A stretch of DNA of 64,000 nt from Hymenobacter aquaticus (GCF_004765605.1 NZ_SRLC01000001.1:3080401-3144400); one strand, 5' to 3'. Shown: positions 16,168 through 24,949, numbered from the stretch's first letter. Notes: generated from the sequence alone by a model not told the origin. A program made the numbers and translations.

Positions 16168-18000
16168 TTAACGGCGTTTGATGAATTTGTCGGCGCTGCC
16201 CTGCAGCCAGGTTTCCCAGTTGGTGCGCACCACTTTGCCGCGCAGGTATTTCTCAATCATGAGCGAGGCCAGGGGCGCGGCCGAGGTGCCGCCGAAGCCC
16301 GCGTTTTCGATAAACACGGCAATGGCAATCTTGGGGTCTTCGGCCGGGGCAAAGGCGGCAAACGTGGCGTGGTCTTCGCCGTGGGGGTTTTGCACGGTGC
16401 CGGTTTTGCCCGCCACCGAAATGCCGAACTGCGCCAGGCTGGCGAAGCTGCCCGTGCCCCCGCGCCCATCCACCACGGCCTGCATGCCCGGAATCACCGT
16501 TTCGAAGTACTTCGGGTCGACGCTGGTGACGTGGCGCTGCAAATACTCGGGGCGGGGGCCGCCCTGCCCGATGCCGCGCACGAAATGCGGGGTGTAGTAG
16601 TAGCCGCGGTTGGCAATGGTGGCCATGATGTTGGCCATCTGCAGGCCGGTAATGCCGATTTCGCCCTGCCCGATGCTGAGCGAGTACACCGTTTTGTAGC
16701 CCCAGCGGTGGTAGCCGTAGGCCTTGTCGTAGAACTCGGGCGACGGAATCAGGCCCTTTTTCTCGCTGGCCATATCCACGCCCAGCTTTTCACCGAGCCC
16801 GAACGACATCACCTGCCGCCGCCACTCGCCCAACCCCAGGCGGGCGTCCTCGAAGCGGTTGGTGGAGCGGCCCCGCAGCACGCTGGCCCGCATCACCTGG
16901 TAGAAATACGGGTTACAGCTGTTCTTGATGGCAATGGTCACGTTGCGGGGCGCCTCGTGGCGGTGGGTGCAGCGCACCAGCTTCCAGTTGCAGTCGAAGG
17001 GCGTGTCGGGCGTCACGACGCCCATTTGCAGGGCCACCAGCTCGTTCACCATCTTGAATACCGAGCCGGGCGGATACGTGGCCATCAGGGGGCGGTTGAA
17101 CAGGGGCCGCTCGGGGTTGTTGAGCAGCTCCATGTAGCGGTTGCCCATGCCCTTACCGGTCAGGATGGAAGGCTCGTACATGGGCGCCGACACCAGCGCC
17201 AGGATTTCCCCGGTTTTGGGGTCGAGGGCCACGATGGAGCCGCGCTTGCCCTGCATCAGCTTCTCGCCGTACTTCTGCAGCTCAATGTCGATGCTGGTGT
17301 GCAAATCCTGCCCCGCCACCGACAGCGTGTCGAACTCCCCGTTGCGGAACGAGCCTTTCTCGATGCCGCGCACGTTCACCATGCGGTATTGCACGCCGCG
17401 CCGCCCCATCAGCACCGACTCGTAGAACGACTCCAGGCCGGTGATGCCCAGGTTGTCGCCGGGCAGGTACTTGGCGTATTTGGGCTTTTCCAGGAAGGCC
17501 GGCGTAATGGCGCCCACGTAGCCCAGGGCGTGGGCCATGTTTTCGGTTTTGTAGGAGCGCGCCATCCGGGCCTTGATGCTGAAGCCGGGAAAGTCGATGA
17601 GGTTGTCCTGAATCGTGGCCAGCTCGGGCGTGCTCAGGTTCTGCACCAGCGGCGAGGCCTTGACGCGGGAGTAGGCGCGGGCGGTCCGTAGCCCTTCGCG
17701 CACTTCCTCGATGGGCAGCTGCAGCAGCTCACAGAACCGCAGCGTATCGAGCTGCTTGACCTCGCGCGGCACCACCATCAGGTCATACACGGGTGTATTC
17801 TGCACCAGCAGCTGCCCGTTGCGGTCATAAATCAGGCCGCGGTAAGGCACCTGCACGATGCGCTGCAGCGTGTTGCGGTCGGCGGCCAGCTTGTAGCTGC
17901 CATCGAGCACCTGAATGTAAAAGAGTCGGGCCCCAAATACCAGCGCCACGACCAGGAATAAGGCCTGAACGACGTATTTGCGGCCTTCGAGGTATTGCAA
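16168..18000 (-). CDS. mrdA: Penicillin-binding protein 2 (elongation transpeptidase)
   Basis: A 610-residue class B PBP that cross-links peptidoglycan in the elongasome with RodA and MreBCD. It has an N-terminal anchor helix (about 9-29), a PBP dimerisation domain, and a transpeptidase domain with SVFK (Ser313), SCN (361-363) and KTG (532-534), all intact. The start is TTG at 18000: the frame is open to 18105 without an ATG, and the N-terminus (x)QYLEGRKYVVQ fits the family. A TATCTTTG box at 18050-18057 provides a separate promoter. mreD is not directly upstream, because a plus-strand cassette lies between. Confidence 0.95.
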   Translation of the reverse strand: MQYLEGRKYVVQALFLVVALVFGARLFYIQVLDGSYKLAADRNTLQRIVQVPYRGLIYDRNGQLLVQNTPVYDLMVVPREVKQLDTLRFCELLQLPIEEVREGLRTARAYSRVKASPLVQNLSTPELATIQDNLIDFPGFSIKARMARSYKTENMAHALGYVGAITPAFLEKPKYAKYLPGDNLGITGLESFYESVLMGRRGVQYRMVNVRGIEKGSFRNGEFDTLSVAGQDLHTSIDIELQKYGEKLMQGKRGSIVALDPKTGEILALVSAPMYEPSILTGKGMGNRYMELLNNPERPLFNRPLMATYPPGSVFKMVNELVALQMGVVTPDTPFDCNWKLVRCTHRHEAPRNVTIAIKNSCNPYFYQVMRASVLRGRSTNRFEDARLGLGEWRRQVMSFGLGEKLGVDMASEKKGLIPSPEFYDKAYGYHRWGYKTVYSLSIGQGEIGITGLQMANIMATIANRGYYYTPHFVRGIGQGGPRPEYLQRHVTSVDPKYFETVIPGMQAVVDGRGGTGSFASLAQFGISVAGKTGTVQNPHGEDHATFAAFAPAEDPKIAIAVFIENAGFGGTSAAPLASLMIEKYLRGKVVRTNWETWLQGSADKFIKRR

Positions 18001-18049
18001 AGCGAAAGAAACTGAGGGTAAACAACTTCCCGCCCACCGGCCGGATTCA

Positions 18050-18057
18050 CAAAGATA
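18050..18057 (-). promoter_or_regulatory. Candidate -7 promoter box of mrdA-rodA
   Basis: On the minus strand the sequence reads TATCTTTG, exactly TAnnTTTG. A TTTG lies about 23 bases upstream, slightly longer than the usual spacing. Transcription would start about 40 bases before the TTG start codon of mrdA. Confidence 0.6.
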
Positions 18058-18478
18058 CGACGGGGAGATGGGGATTCTTTCAAATGGTAAAAAGGCCGTT
18101 CTAGTTCAGTTTCGGGACTGAAGTGCCGCAATGCACACATGAAGATTTGATGAACCGGTAAGCTCATCAGCAAAAAATATTCATCTGGTAAAACCAGCCA
18201 TTCAGATAGCAGAATACTCCATATACCGAGTGAATGTCCTATTCCTTCTAAACAAGGTTAAACATTGTGGCAAAAGAAGCAGTTAGATGCCCGTTGCCCG
18301 ACGGCCTGGAGGTCCGAGCTAGTTTCTTCGGCCCAGCCAAACCTACCTGACAAGTGACGACGTATAGTGCCAGACCAATCCTTTTCAGGATTGCTTGGCC
18401 CGTCCTGCTCTGCTTGCGGAGCCGCCCAACCCCTAGTACCCATTGCCCCTTTTGCTTGCCCTCAACTGCCCCTGCCCT
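18058..18478. other. Long intergenic region with reduced GC, left edge of cassette
   Basis: About 420 bases between the mrdA promoter and the first cassette gene. Bases 18100-18260 are clearly more AT-rich than the surroundings and carry no open frame with coding character. I see no transposase remnant or clear flanking repeat. Confidence 0.5.
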
Positions 18479-18934
18479 ATGCGCAACTTTACTTCCTCCC
18501 TGCTCACTTTCGCTCTGCTGCTCAGCTTCCAGACGTTTGCCCAGTCTTCCGACACGCAACAGCGCCTGGCCCTGGCCGAGGAAAGCAGCGGCCATGCCGC
18601 CACGCCCGTAACGCCCATGCGCCTGGCCTGCACGCCGTTGGTGGGCTTAGTAACGGACGCCGAAGGCCAGCCCCTGATTGGCGCAACCTTGCTGGTAAAA
18701 GGCACCCAAAACGCCTACATCACTGATAATGAGGGCCGTTTTCAGCTTACCGCCCCGGTGTACCAGAAACAGGTGCTAGCGGTAGAAGCAGCCGGTTATA
18801 CCACCCGCCTGGTGCCGCTCAACGATTGCAAGCTGCCTACGCTGGTGCTGGAGCGCGACCCCAACTCCAAGATCAAGCGGGCTGGCAAGCGGGCTGGCCA
18901 GGTCACGCGGCGCGGCGACGCCTACATGCAATAG
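18479..18934 (+). CDS. Secreted protein with CarboxypepD_reg-like domain
   Basis: A 151-residue protein with a signal peptide (SFQTFAQ) and one carboxypeptidase-regulatory-like beta-sandwich of the type that precedes SusC/TonB-dependent receptors (GLVTDAEGQPLIGATLLVKG, then ITDNEGRFQL). Here it stands alone with a basic C-terminal tail (KIKRAGKRAGQVTRRGD) and no receptor barrel. The ATG at 18479 gives the proper signal peptide. It is separated from the following cassette genes by 315 bases, so it is probably its own transcript. Confidence 0.8.
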   Translation: MRNFTSSLLTFALLLSFQTFAQSSDTQQRLALAEESSGHAATPVTPMRLACTPLVGLVTDAEGQPLIGATLLVKGTQNAYITDNEGRFQLTAPVYQKQVLAVEAAGYTTRLVPLNDCKLPTLVLERDPNSKIKRAGKRAGQVTRRGDAYMQ

Positions 18935-19249
18935 CCGGATAGTGCCTTTCCGCCTGCCCGCTAACCCGGCAATAGAGTGCGCAACACAGAATAGTATAAT
19001 TATTCGAGTATTCGTGACTTTTTGGGCCCAGCAGTCCAAAATCTTATCGACGGAGCAATAAATATGACATGCCATGAAGCTGAGTTCCCGCCTACAGAGG
19101 GCAACCTAGCCTTGACCGAGCGTTTCCGGAGTTTCAACGAATATTAATATAGATAGCCAGCGTTTCACTTTACCTTTTCACCCCCAAAGAATCATTCGTC
19201 GCGCCATTTTGCGCCGACGGCGTCTTTCTTCAGCTCTGCGCTCTACCTA
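18935..19249. other. AT-rich intergenic region within the cassette
   Basis: Holds no gene I can support. The stretch 18985-19170 is unusually AT-rich for this window. A small inverted repeat (CGTCG...CGACG, near 19198-19222) precedes the cytochrome-like gene and could be a leader hairpin. Confidence 0.4.
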
Positions 19250-19639
19250 ATGCACAAATTTTTACGCTTACTACCAACCCGGGCATTGGCCGGGGTTGCC
19301 TTGTCCTTGCTGTCTTTTGCCTCGGCCTGCACCTACTCGAAGGGTACTGAGCCCAGCCCCTGCAACGACCCGACGCCCGTTACCTACGCCAAGACGATAT
19401 CACCCATTTTCGACGCTAGCTGCCGCAAGTGCCACGGCGCCGACGTGTACGTGACGCTGGGTGGCGGCAACGATTACAGCACCTACGAAGGCATCAAGCG
19501 CCAATCGAGCCGGCTGCTGCTAGGCTCGGTGCAGCACGAGGCTGGCTTCGCCCCCATGCCCAAAGGCGAAGCCAAGCTCTCGGCCTGCGACATAGAGCAC
19601 ATCAAAACCTGGATTGAGGCGGGCCAGCCCAACAACTAG
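19250..19639 (+). CDS. Cytochrome c-like lipoprotein
   Basis: A 129-residue protein with lipobox (SFASAC, Cys27) and one heme attachment motif CRKCH (58-62). A methionine in FAPMPKGEAKLS could be the distal ligand. The pattern ISPIFDASCRKCHG and ACDIEHIKTWIEAG matches small membrane-attached cytochrome-like domains of Bacteroidota. It probably carries electrons in the periplasm. It would need the cytochrome c maturation genes found at 44-49 kb. First gene of a tight run of five. Confidence 0.82.
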   Translation: MHKFLRLLPTRALAGVALSLLSFASACTYSKGTEPSPCNDPTPVTYAKTISPIFDASCRKCHGADVYVTLGGGNDYSTYEGIKRQSSRLLLGSVQHEAGFAPMPKGEAKLSACDIEHIKTWIEAGQPNN

Positions 19640-19713
19640 CGCGGCCCGCGTCTTTCCTTCTCCGGCTCTTGCTCGGCCGGTGCCGTTCGTTCATTCCCCT
19701 TACGCACCCCTTC

Positions 19714-20313
19714 ATGAAGAGGCTGTTGTCCTTATTGCTTATACCCTTGCTGCTGACGGCCTCCCGGACCGGGCAGGCGCAGGGTAAATTCATGACCAAA
19801 ACGGGTCGCGTTACCTTTTTTTCCACCTCTATTCTGGAGGATATCGAAGCCCGCAATACGGCCACGGCGGCGGTGCTCGACCTGGCCGGCGGCCAACTGG
19901 CGTTCAGCGTGCCCGTTCAGGAGTTTGTGTTTAAGCGCACCCTGATGCAGGAGCACTTCAACGAGAACTACATGGAGTCGAACAAGTACCCGAAGGCCAC
20001 GTTCTCCGGGCATTTCATCGGCCTGGACGTGGCGGCGCTAAACGACCCCGGCACGCACAGCGTCAAGGTGGAAGGCGACCTGACGATTCACGGCGTGACC
20101 CACCACCTGACGGTGCCGGCCACGCTGGAGCTGAAAAACAACCAGCTGGCCGCTTTTGCCTTGTTCAGCGTGGCCCCGGCCGATTACAACATTGAGATTC
20201 CGCTGCTGGTGCGCGAGAACATCGCCAAAATCGTGAGCATCCGCGTGGGCCTGACCTGCGACCCGGTCGGTGGCGCGGCGGCCCCCGTTACGCGCTCTAC
20301 TTCCCCTAACTAA
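19714..20313 (+). CDS. YceI family protein
   Basis: A 199-residue secreted protein with a signal peptide (GQAQG). It has the lipocalin-like YceI fold, seen in TKTGRVTFFSTSILEDIEARN, NENYMESNKYPKATFSGHF and GDLTIHGVTHHLTVPATL. YceI proteins bind polyisoprenoids or other lipids in the periplasm and often sit beside cytochromes. The ATG at 19714 gives the correct signal peptide. It is 23 bases upstream of the DUF5777 gene. Confidence 0.9.
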   Translation: MKRLLSLLLIPLLLTASRTGQAQGKFMTKTGRVTFFSTSILEDIEARNTATAAVLDLAGGQLAFSVPVQEFVFKRTLMQEHFNENYMESNKYPKATFSGHFIGLDVAALNDPGTHSVKVEGDLTIHGVTHHLTVPATLELKNNQLAAFALFSVAPADYNIEIPLLVRENIAKIVSIRVGLTCDPVGGAAAPVTRSTSPN

Positions 20314-20336
20314 GTTTCTACGAAGCGTTTACCCAT

Positions 20337-21245
20337 ATGAAATCACCTCGACACGCTGTTCCGTTTCTTTTCAGCTTACTAGTGGCGCTGCTGGCCTTCG
20401 CGCCGGCCGCACAAGCCCAGGACGACCTGCTGGGGCAACTCGAAAAAGCCACCGCCGACCCCGGCAAGCGGGAAGTGGTGACGGCTACCTTCAAGGGTAC
20501 CCACATCATCAACTCGCAGTCGGTGGAAACGCCGGGCAAGGGCACCATGGCCTTCCTGATTCAGCACCGCTTCGGCACGCTCAACAGCGGGGCCTACAAC
20601 TTCTTCGGCCTCGACCAGGCCGTGTTGCGCCTGAGCTTCGAGTACGGCCTGACCAGCCGGCTGACCGCCGGTGTGGGCCGCAGCTCCCAGGAAAAGACGT
20701 TTGACGGCTTTCTGAAGTACCGCGCCATCCGGCAAACGACCGGGGCCCGCGCCGTGCCGGTTTCCGTGACGCTGTTTGCCTCCTCGGCCATTACTACGCT
20801 CAAATTCAACACGCCTTCGGAGCGCAACATGTCTTCGCGCATGACTTACGCCTACCAGGCCCTGATTGCCCGCAAGTTCAGCCCCGAGCTGTCGGTGCAG
20901 CTGATGCCCACGATGATTCACCGCAACTTCGTGGCCACTCCCTCCGAGCAGAACGACGTGTACGCCCTGGGCGGCGCGCTGCGCCAGAAAATCACGAAGC
21001 GCACGGTGCTGACGGCGGATTACTACTACCTGCTGCCGGGCAATACGGCCGATAATTTCCGCAATGCCCTGGGCCTGGGCGTGGATATTGAAACCGGGGG
21101 CCACGTATTCCAGCTGCACGTGACCAACTCGCTGGGCATGACCGAAAAGTTCTTCGTGCCCGAGACGACCGGCAAGTTCTTCGACGGCGACCTGTACTTC
21201 GGCTTCACGGTAGCCCGCAACTTCACCATCAAGCCTCAGATCTAA
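20337..21245 (+). CDS. DUF5777 family beta-barrel protein
   Basis: A 302-residue protein with a signal peptide (AAQAQD) and alternating amphipathic strands ending in an aromatic-rich C-terminus, as expected for an outer-membrane barrel. Conserved family sequence includes FLIQHRFGTLNSGAYNFFGL and MTEKFFVPETTGKFFDGDLY. The function is unknown. The family recurs near cytochrome-like and YceI proteins in Bacteroidota, and this operon repeats that association. Confidence 0.82.
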   Translation: MKSPRHAVPFLFSLLVALLAFAPAAQAQDDLLGQLEKATADPGKREVVTATFKGTHIINSQSVETPGKGTMAFLIQHRFGTLNSGAYNFFGLDQAVLRLSFEYGLTSRLTAGVGRSSQEKTFDGFLKYRAIRQTTGARAVPVSVTLFASSAITTLKFNTPSERNMSSRMTYAYQALIARKFSPELSVQLMPTMIHRNFVATPSEQNDVYALGGALRQKITKRTVLTADYYYLLPGNTADNFRNALGLGVDIETGGHVFQLHVTNSLGMTEKFFVPETTGKFFDGDLYFGFTVARNFTIKPQI

Positions 21246-21253
21246 GCACCCTC

Positions 21254-21679
21254 GTGAACCGTTCGTTTCGTTTTCGTCCCTGGCAAGTCGTGCTGGCCCT
21301 GCTCGTGGTGTCCGTATTCGTTTGGAGCAGCTGGGAAGAGCCTGATTTGCACGAGTACGCCCCACCCGTGGAATTCCTCAGCCTGGCGACACCTGCCCAG
21401 CTGCCCGCACCGGCCGCGGCCCAGCTACAGGCCCGGGCGCAGGCCTTGCCCGGCGTCACGGCCTGCGCCCTGCGCCCCGATAGGCACATCCTGCTGCTGG
21501 CCTTCAACCCGGATAAGCTCACGGCCGACCAGGCTGGGCGGGCTCTGGGTTTGCGCGCCTTGCCCGCAGCCGCCCCCGACCCCACGGTGCGGCAGTGCCC
21601 GGTGCCGGCGGGCTACGTCATAGCCCTAGAGCACCTGCGCTTTGCCCTGAACCTGCGGCGGCTATTCGTGGTGGTATAA
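21254..21679 (+). CDS. Small membrane-anchored protein with HMA-like fold
   Basis: A 141-residue protein starting at GTG 21254, eight bases after the upstream stop. It has one N-terminal helix (QVVLALLVVSVFVW) and a periplasmic region of about 110 residues. The pattern LPGVTACALRPDRHILLLAF, followed by a helix (LTADQAGRALG), resembles the alpha-beta plait of heavy-metal-associated domains but without a CxxC. A metal role is only inference. The position inside the cytochrome/YceI/globin run suggests a shared task. Confidence 0.65.
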   Translation: MNRSFRFRPWQVVLALLVVSVFVWSSWEEPDLHEYAPPVEFLSLATPAQLPAPAAAQLQARAQALPGVTACALRPDRHILLLAFNPDKLTADQAGRALGLRALPAAAPDPTVRQCPVPAGYVIALEHLRFALNLRRLFVVV

Positions 21680-21735
21680 TCTACTTTCCTCCTCTCACCT
21701 TCAGCTTACCTCCCTTTTACCCTACACCTTACCTG

Positions 21736-22227
21736 ATGAAACACTCCTTACTTATCGTGGCCATGCTGGCCGGCAGCCTGTTTGTTAGCTCCTGCGGTAA
21801 AAACGACGCCGAAGAGGCCCCCGCGCCTACCCTCTACGACCGGCTGGGCAAAACCGAGGGCATCGCCAAAATCGTGGACGGCCTGATTGCCAACGTGGGC
21901 ACCGAAACCCAGATGACGAACTCAGTGATGCTCCGCTCGCACAAGCCGATGCTCGACGCGGTAAACAGCGGCGCCGACCCGACGCGCCTGCAGCGCCTGC
22001 GCAACAACTTCATTGACCAGGTAGGCGAAGCCACCGGCGGCCCGCTGAAGTACAAAGGCCTGAGCATGCTGACGGCCCACAAAGGCATGGCCGTGACGCA
22101 CACCGAGTTTACGGTGTGGCGCGCCCAGCTGGAAAAGTCGCTGAATACCAACAAAGTATCGGAAACCGATAAGGCTGCTCTGTACGCCATCATCGACAAG
22201 ATGCACGACGACGTAGTAGGCCACTAG
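21736..22227 (+). CDS. Group 1 truncated hemoglobin-like lipoprotein
   Basis: A 163-residue protein with lipobox (LFVSSC, Cys20) followed by a truncated globin domain: LYDRLGKTEGIAKIVDG, a shortened E helix region, and LTAHKGMAVTHTEFTVW holding the likely proximal histidine. Truncated globins bind oxygen or NO. Export as a lipoprotein is unusual for the family, since most are cytosolic. The ATG at 21736 starts the signal. Last gene of the cassette. Confidence 0.82.
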   Translation: MKHSLLIVAMLAGSLFVSSCGKNDAEEAPAPTLYDRLGKTEGIAKIVDGLIANVGTETQMTNSVMLRSHKPMLDAVNSGADPTRLQRLRNNFIDQVGEATGGPLKYKGLSMLTAHKGMAVTHTEFTVWRAQLEKSLNTNKVSETDKAALYAIIDKMHDDVVGH

Positions 22228-22255
22228 CCTACCCGACGTAAGCCCCTGAATGCCG

Positions 22256-22314
22256 GCCGCCGGCTACTGCTTTCTGCCTCTGCTACACGGGGGCGAAAAG
22301 TGGTAGCCGGCGGC
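22256..22314. terminator. Hairpin in convergent gap between globin gene and mreD
   Basis: GCCGCCGGCTAC (22256-22267) pairs with GTAGCCGGCGGC (22303-22314) over a 35-base loop. It lies between convergent genes; T-richness follows weakly on the plus side only. Confidence 0.5.
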
Positions 22315-22355
22315 TTCGTTTCGGCCCGGCACTCCGGTTGTTGCACCAGCAAGGC

Positions 22356-22889
22356 TTAGCGGCTGCGGCGGCGCGTGGGAAAAAACACCAACTGGGTGAT
22401 GAGCAGCGTGAGGCTGGTGTAGAGCGTGCTGATGAGGATTTTGGCCAGCGTGAGGCCAACAAAGTGGAAGCTCCCCAGCTCCAGCAGGAAAAACGCGGTG
22501 TGGTGAATTAAAACCAGCAGACCCAGGTACACCACGAACCACTGCCAGCCCATCTGGTGGATGCTGGCCGAGTCGCTGGAATCGTAGCCGTCGCGCGGGG
22601 TGAGCAAGCGCAGCACCCAGGGCCGGCAGTAGGCCAGCACCAGCGCGGCGGCGGCGTGCAGCCCGCCGGTGTCGAAAAACAAATCGACGACGAAGCCCAC
22701 GCCGAAGCCCAGCAGCAGCTGCACCACGATGGGCGTGCTGATGGGCAGAAACAGCAGAAAGCCAATGTAGAGAATGCACCAGCCCAGGTCGAACAGCACG
22801 AAGTCGGTGCCGCTGATCAGGAACACGTACAGGCCCACGTACAGCACGAAGCGCAGCAGCTGAATGATGATGTCGCCTATTCCCCTCAC
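22356..22889 (-). CDS. mreD: Rod shape-determining protein MreD
   Basis: A 177-residue inner-membrane protein with five to six helices; it links MreC with the RodA/PBP2 elongasome. The start is GTG at 22889, whose bases overlap the mreC stop as GTGA, a sign of translational coupling. The FGVGFVVDLFFDTGGLHAAA segment is typical of Bacteroidota MreD. Instead of leading directly into mrdA, it now faces the plus-strand cassette. Confidence 0.9.
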   Translation of the reverse strand: MRGIGDIIIQLLRFVLYVGLYVFLISGTDFVLFDLGWCILYIGFLLFLPISTPIVVQLLLGFGVGFVVDLFFDTGGLHAAAALVLAYCRPWVLRLLTPRDGYDSSDSASIHQMGWQWFVVYLGLLVLIHHTAFFLLELGSFHFVGLTLAKILISTLYTSLTLLITQLVFFPTRRRSR

Positions 22890-23812
22890 GGCTTGTCCTC
22901 CTCTTCCAGTTTAATACCCGAGCGGACTTCCACCGTGTCGCGCTCGGCCTTGGGCCGGGCGCTGATGACGTACACGTAGGTAAGCTTGGTAAAATCGACG
23001 GCCAGGCGCACGCGCACGGTCCAGAAGTTTTTGTCGGGTTCCTTCACAAACGACTCGACCCGGCCAATCATGACGCCCTCGGGGAAAATGGCGTTGTAGC
23101 CCGACGTGACGACCGTGTCGCCGCGCACCAGCTTGTTTTGCCGCGGAATGTAGTCGAGCAGCACCTGCGTGGGGTCGTCGCCGAGCCACTTGATGGTGCC
23201 GAAGGTCCCGTCGCGCTGTAGCTTGGCCGAAATCGAGGTTTTGGAGTGCAGCACCGACGTGACGGTGGCGTAATGCTCACTGGTCACTTTCACGCGGCCC
23301 ACCACGCCGGCGGCGGCCAGCACGCCCATGCCGGGCTTCACCCCGTCGAGGCTACCCACGTTCAGGGTAAGGTAGTTATCCACTTTTCGGAGCGAATTGT
23401 TGATAACTCGGGCCGGAATCAGTGGATAATCCGGGTCGAGGGCCGGCAGCTGACGCAAACCGAGCAGCAGCGAGTCGGGCCGGGCCAGCTTTTGGAGGCG
23501 GGCCTGGCTTACGCTGTCCTGGGCCACGGGCAGGGTGTCAGCTTCGCGGCCGGCCACGTCGGGGCGGTAGAGCTGTTGGCGCAGGCGGGCATTTTCGGCC
23601 ACCAAGCTCTGGTTTACTTCAAACAGCCGGAAATAGTCATACACGCGGGTCCGGGCGGCCAGCACTTCGCCGGTGTAGGCATTGGCCGAGTTGAAAAACG
23701 CCGCTTTCTGGTACGAGCTGTTGCGCACGTACAAGTACAGGCTCAGCACCTCCAATAGTCCGAACACCAGGATGCCCCGGTAGCGGAAAAGGAAGTTGAG
23801 CAGGTTGTTCAT
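22886..23812 (-). CDS. mreC: Rod shape-determining protein MreC
   Basis: A 308-residue bitopic protein: a short cytoplasmic tail, one helix (about 10-27), a coiled coil (about 60-85), then the beta-barrel periplasmic region with VINNSLRKVDNYLTLNVGS and GVKPGMGVLAAAGVVGRV. It scaffolds the elongation complex. The ATG at 23812 is eight bases from an AT-rich inverted repeat that separates it from mreB. Confidence 0.93.
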   Translation of the reverse strand: MNNLLNFLFRYRGILVFGLLEVLSLYLYVRNSSYQKAAFFNSANAYTGEVLAARTRVYDYFRLFEVNQSLVAENARLRQQLYRPDVAGREADTLPVAQDSVSQARLQKLARPDSLLLGLRQLPALDPDYPLIPARVINNSLRKVDNYLTLNVGSLDGVKPGMGVLAAAGVVGRVKVTSEHYATVTSVLHSKTSISAKLQRDGTFGTIKWLGDDPTQVLLDYIPRQNKLVRGDTVVTSGYNAIFPEGVMIGRVESFVKEPDKNFWTVRVRLAVDFTKLTYVYVISARPKAERDTVEVRSGIKLEEEDKP

Positions 23813-23820
23813 GCAGAAAT

Positions 23821-23922
23821 GTTGATTGTTAATTGTTGATTGCTGAATAACCCGATGCAGGCTTATCGGCGAACCGCGCAGGCATAATCCGCTTTATCAA
23901 CAATCAACAATCAGCATTCAAC
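23821..23922. repeat. AT-rich inverted repeat between mreB and mreC
   Basis: Imperfect arms at 23821-23850 and 23894-23922 are built from TTGATTG-like units and flank a GC-rich loop of about 43 bases. The right arm ends one base from the mreB stop codon; the left arm begins eight bases from the mreC start. Confidence 0.85.
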
Positions 23923-23923
23923 C

Positions 23924-24949
23924 TTACGTTAAGAGTACGCCTTTGAAGGCCTGAATGTCCTTGATGGCCTTGCCCGTACCGCGCACCACGGCGCGCAAGG
24001 GGTCTTCGGCAATGTGAATCGGCAGCTTGGTTTTTACGGCCAGGCGCTTGTCGAGGCCGCGCAGCAGGGCCCCGCCGCCGGTCAGATGAATGCCGTTTTC
24101 GTAGATGTCGGCCGACAATTCGGGCGGCGAAATCTCCAGGGCTTTCAGGACGGCTTCCTCGATTTTGGCTACCGACTTATCCAGGGCAATGGCAATTTCC
24201 GAGGACGTGACCTTGATAACCTTGGGAATGCCGGTCATCAGGTCCCGGCCGCGCACTTCGAAGTCGGGCGGGGTCACGTCGAGCTCGGTCAGGGCCGCGC
24301 CGACTTCGATTTTGATCCGCTCGGCGCTCCGTTCGCCAATCAGCAGGTTGTGCTGCCGGCGCATGTAGTCCAGAATGTCCTGGTTGAACACGTCCCCGGC
24401 CGTTTTGATGGACTGGTCGCAGACGATACCCGACAGGGCAATAACCGCAATTTCGGTGGTGCCGCCCCCGATGTCGATAATCATCGAGCCGATGGGCTGC
24501 TCCACGTCGATGCCGATGCCGATGGCGGCGGCCATGGGCTCCTGAATCATCCACACCTCCTTGGCCCCGGCGTGCTCGGCGGAGTCACGCACGGCGCGTT
24601 TCTCTACCTCGGTGATGCCCGAAGGAATGCAGATAACCATGCGGTGTGAGGGCTGAAACAGACGACGACGGGTGTCAATCATCTTAATCATGCCCTTAAT
24701 CATTTCCTCGGCGGCGTGGAAGTCGGCAATGACGCCGTCCTTCAGGGGCCGGATGGTTTTGATGTTGTCGTGGGTCTTTTCGTGCATTTGCTGCGCTTGC
24801 CGGCCCACGGCAATTACTTTATTGGTTGTACGGTCTTTGGCGATGATGCTCGGCTCATCCACCACGATGATATCGTTGTGGATAATGAGCGTATTGGCCG
24901 TCCCCAGGTCAATGGCGATGTCGCTGGTAAGGAAGTTGAAGAAACCCAT
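23924..24949 (-). CDS. mreB: Rod shape-determining actin homologue MreB
   Basis: A 341-residue actin-like ATPase that forms membrane-associated filaments guiding peptidoglycan synthesis. Phosphate and adenosine motifs are seen in IDLGTANTLI, MIIDIGGGTTEIAVIAL and HLTGGGALLRGLD. The ATG at 24949 gives the family start MGFFNFLTSDIAIDLG, including the amphipathic N-terminus. A TACTTTTG promoter box at 25004-25011 excludes a longer start. Confidence 0.97.
   Translation of the reverse strand: MGFFNFLTSDIAIDLGTANTLIIHNDIIVVDEPSIIAKDRTTNKVIAVGRQAQQMHEKTHDNIKTIRPLKDGVIADFHAAEEMIKGMIKMIDTRRRLFQPSHRMVICIPSGITEVEKRAVRDSAEHAGAKEVWMIQEPMAAAIGIGIDVEQPIGSMIIDIGGGTTEIAVIALSGIVCDQSIKTAGDVFNQDILDYMRRQHNLLIGERSAERIKIEVGAALTELDVTPPDFEVRGRDLMTGIPKVIKVTSSEIAIALDKSVAKIEEAVLKALEISPPELSADIYENGIHLTGGGALLRGLDKRLAVKTKLPIHIAEDPLRAVVRGTGKAIKDIQAFKGVLLT

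Noticed and set aside
18058..18478. Transposase remnant or attachment site at the left edge of the cassette
   Set aside because: The region is AT-rich, but I found no open frame resembling a transposase or integrase and no matching direct repeat at the other edge (22228-22355).
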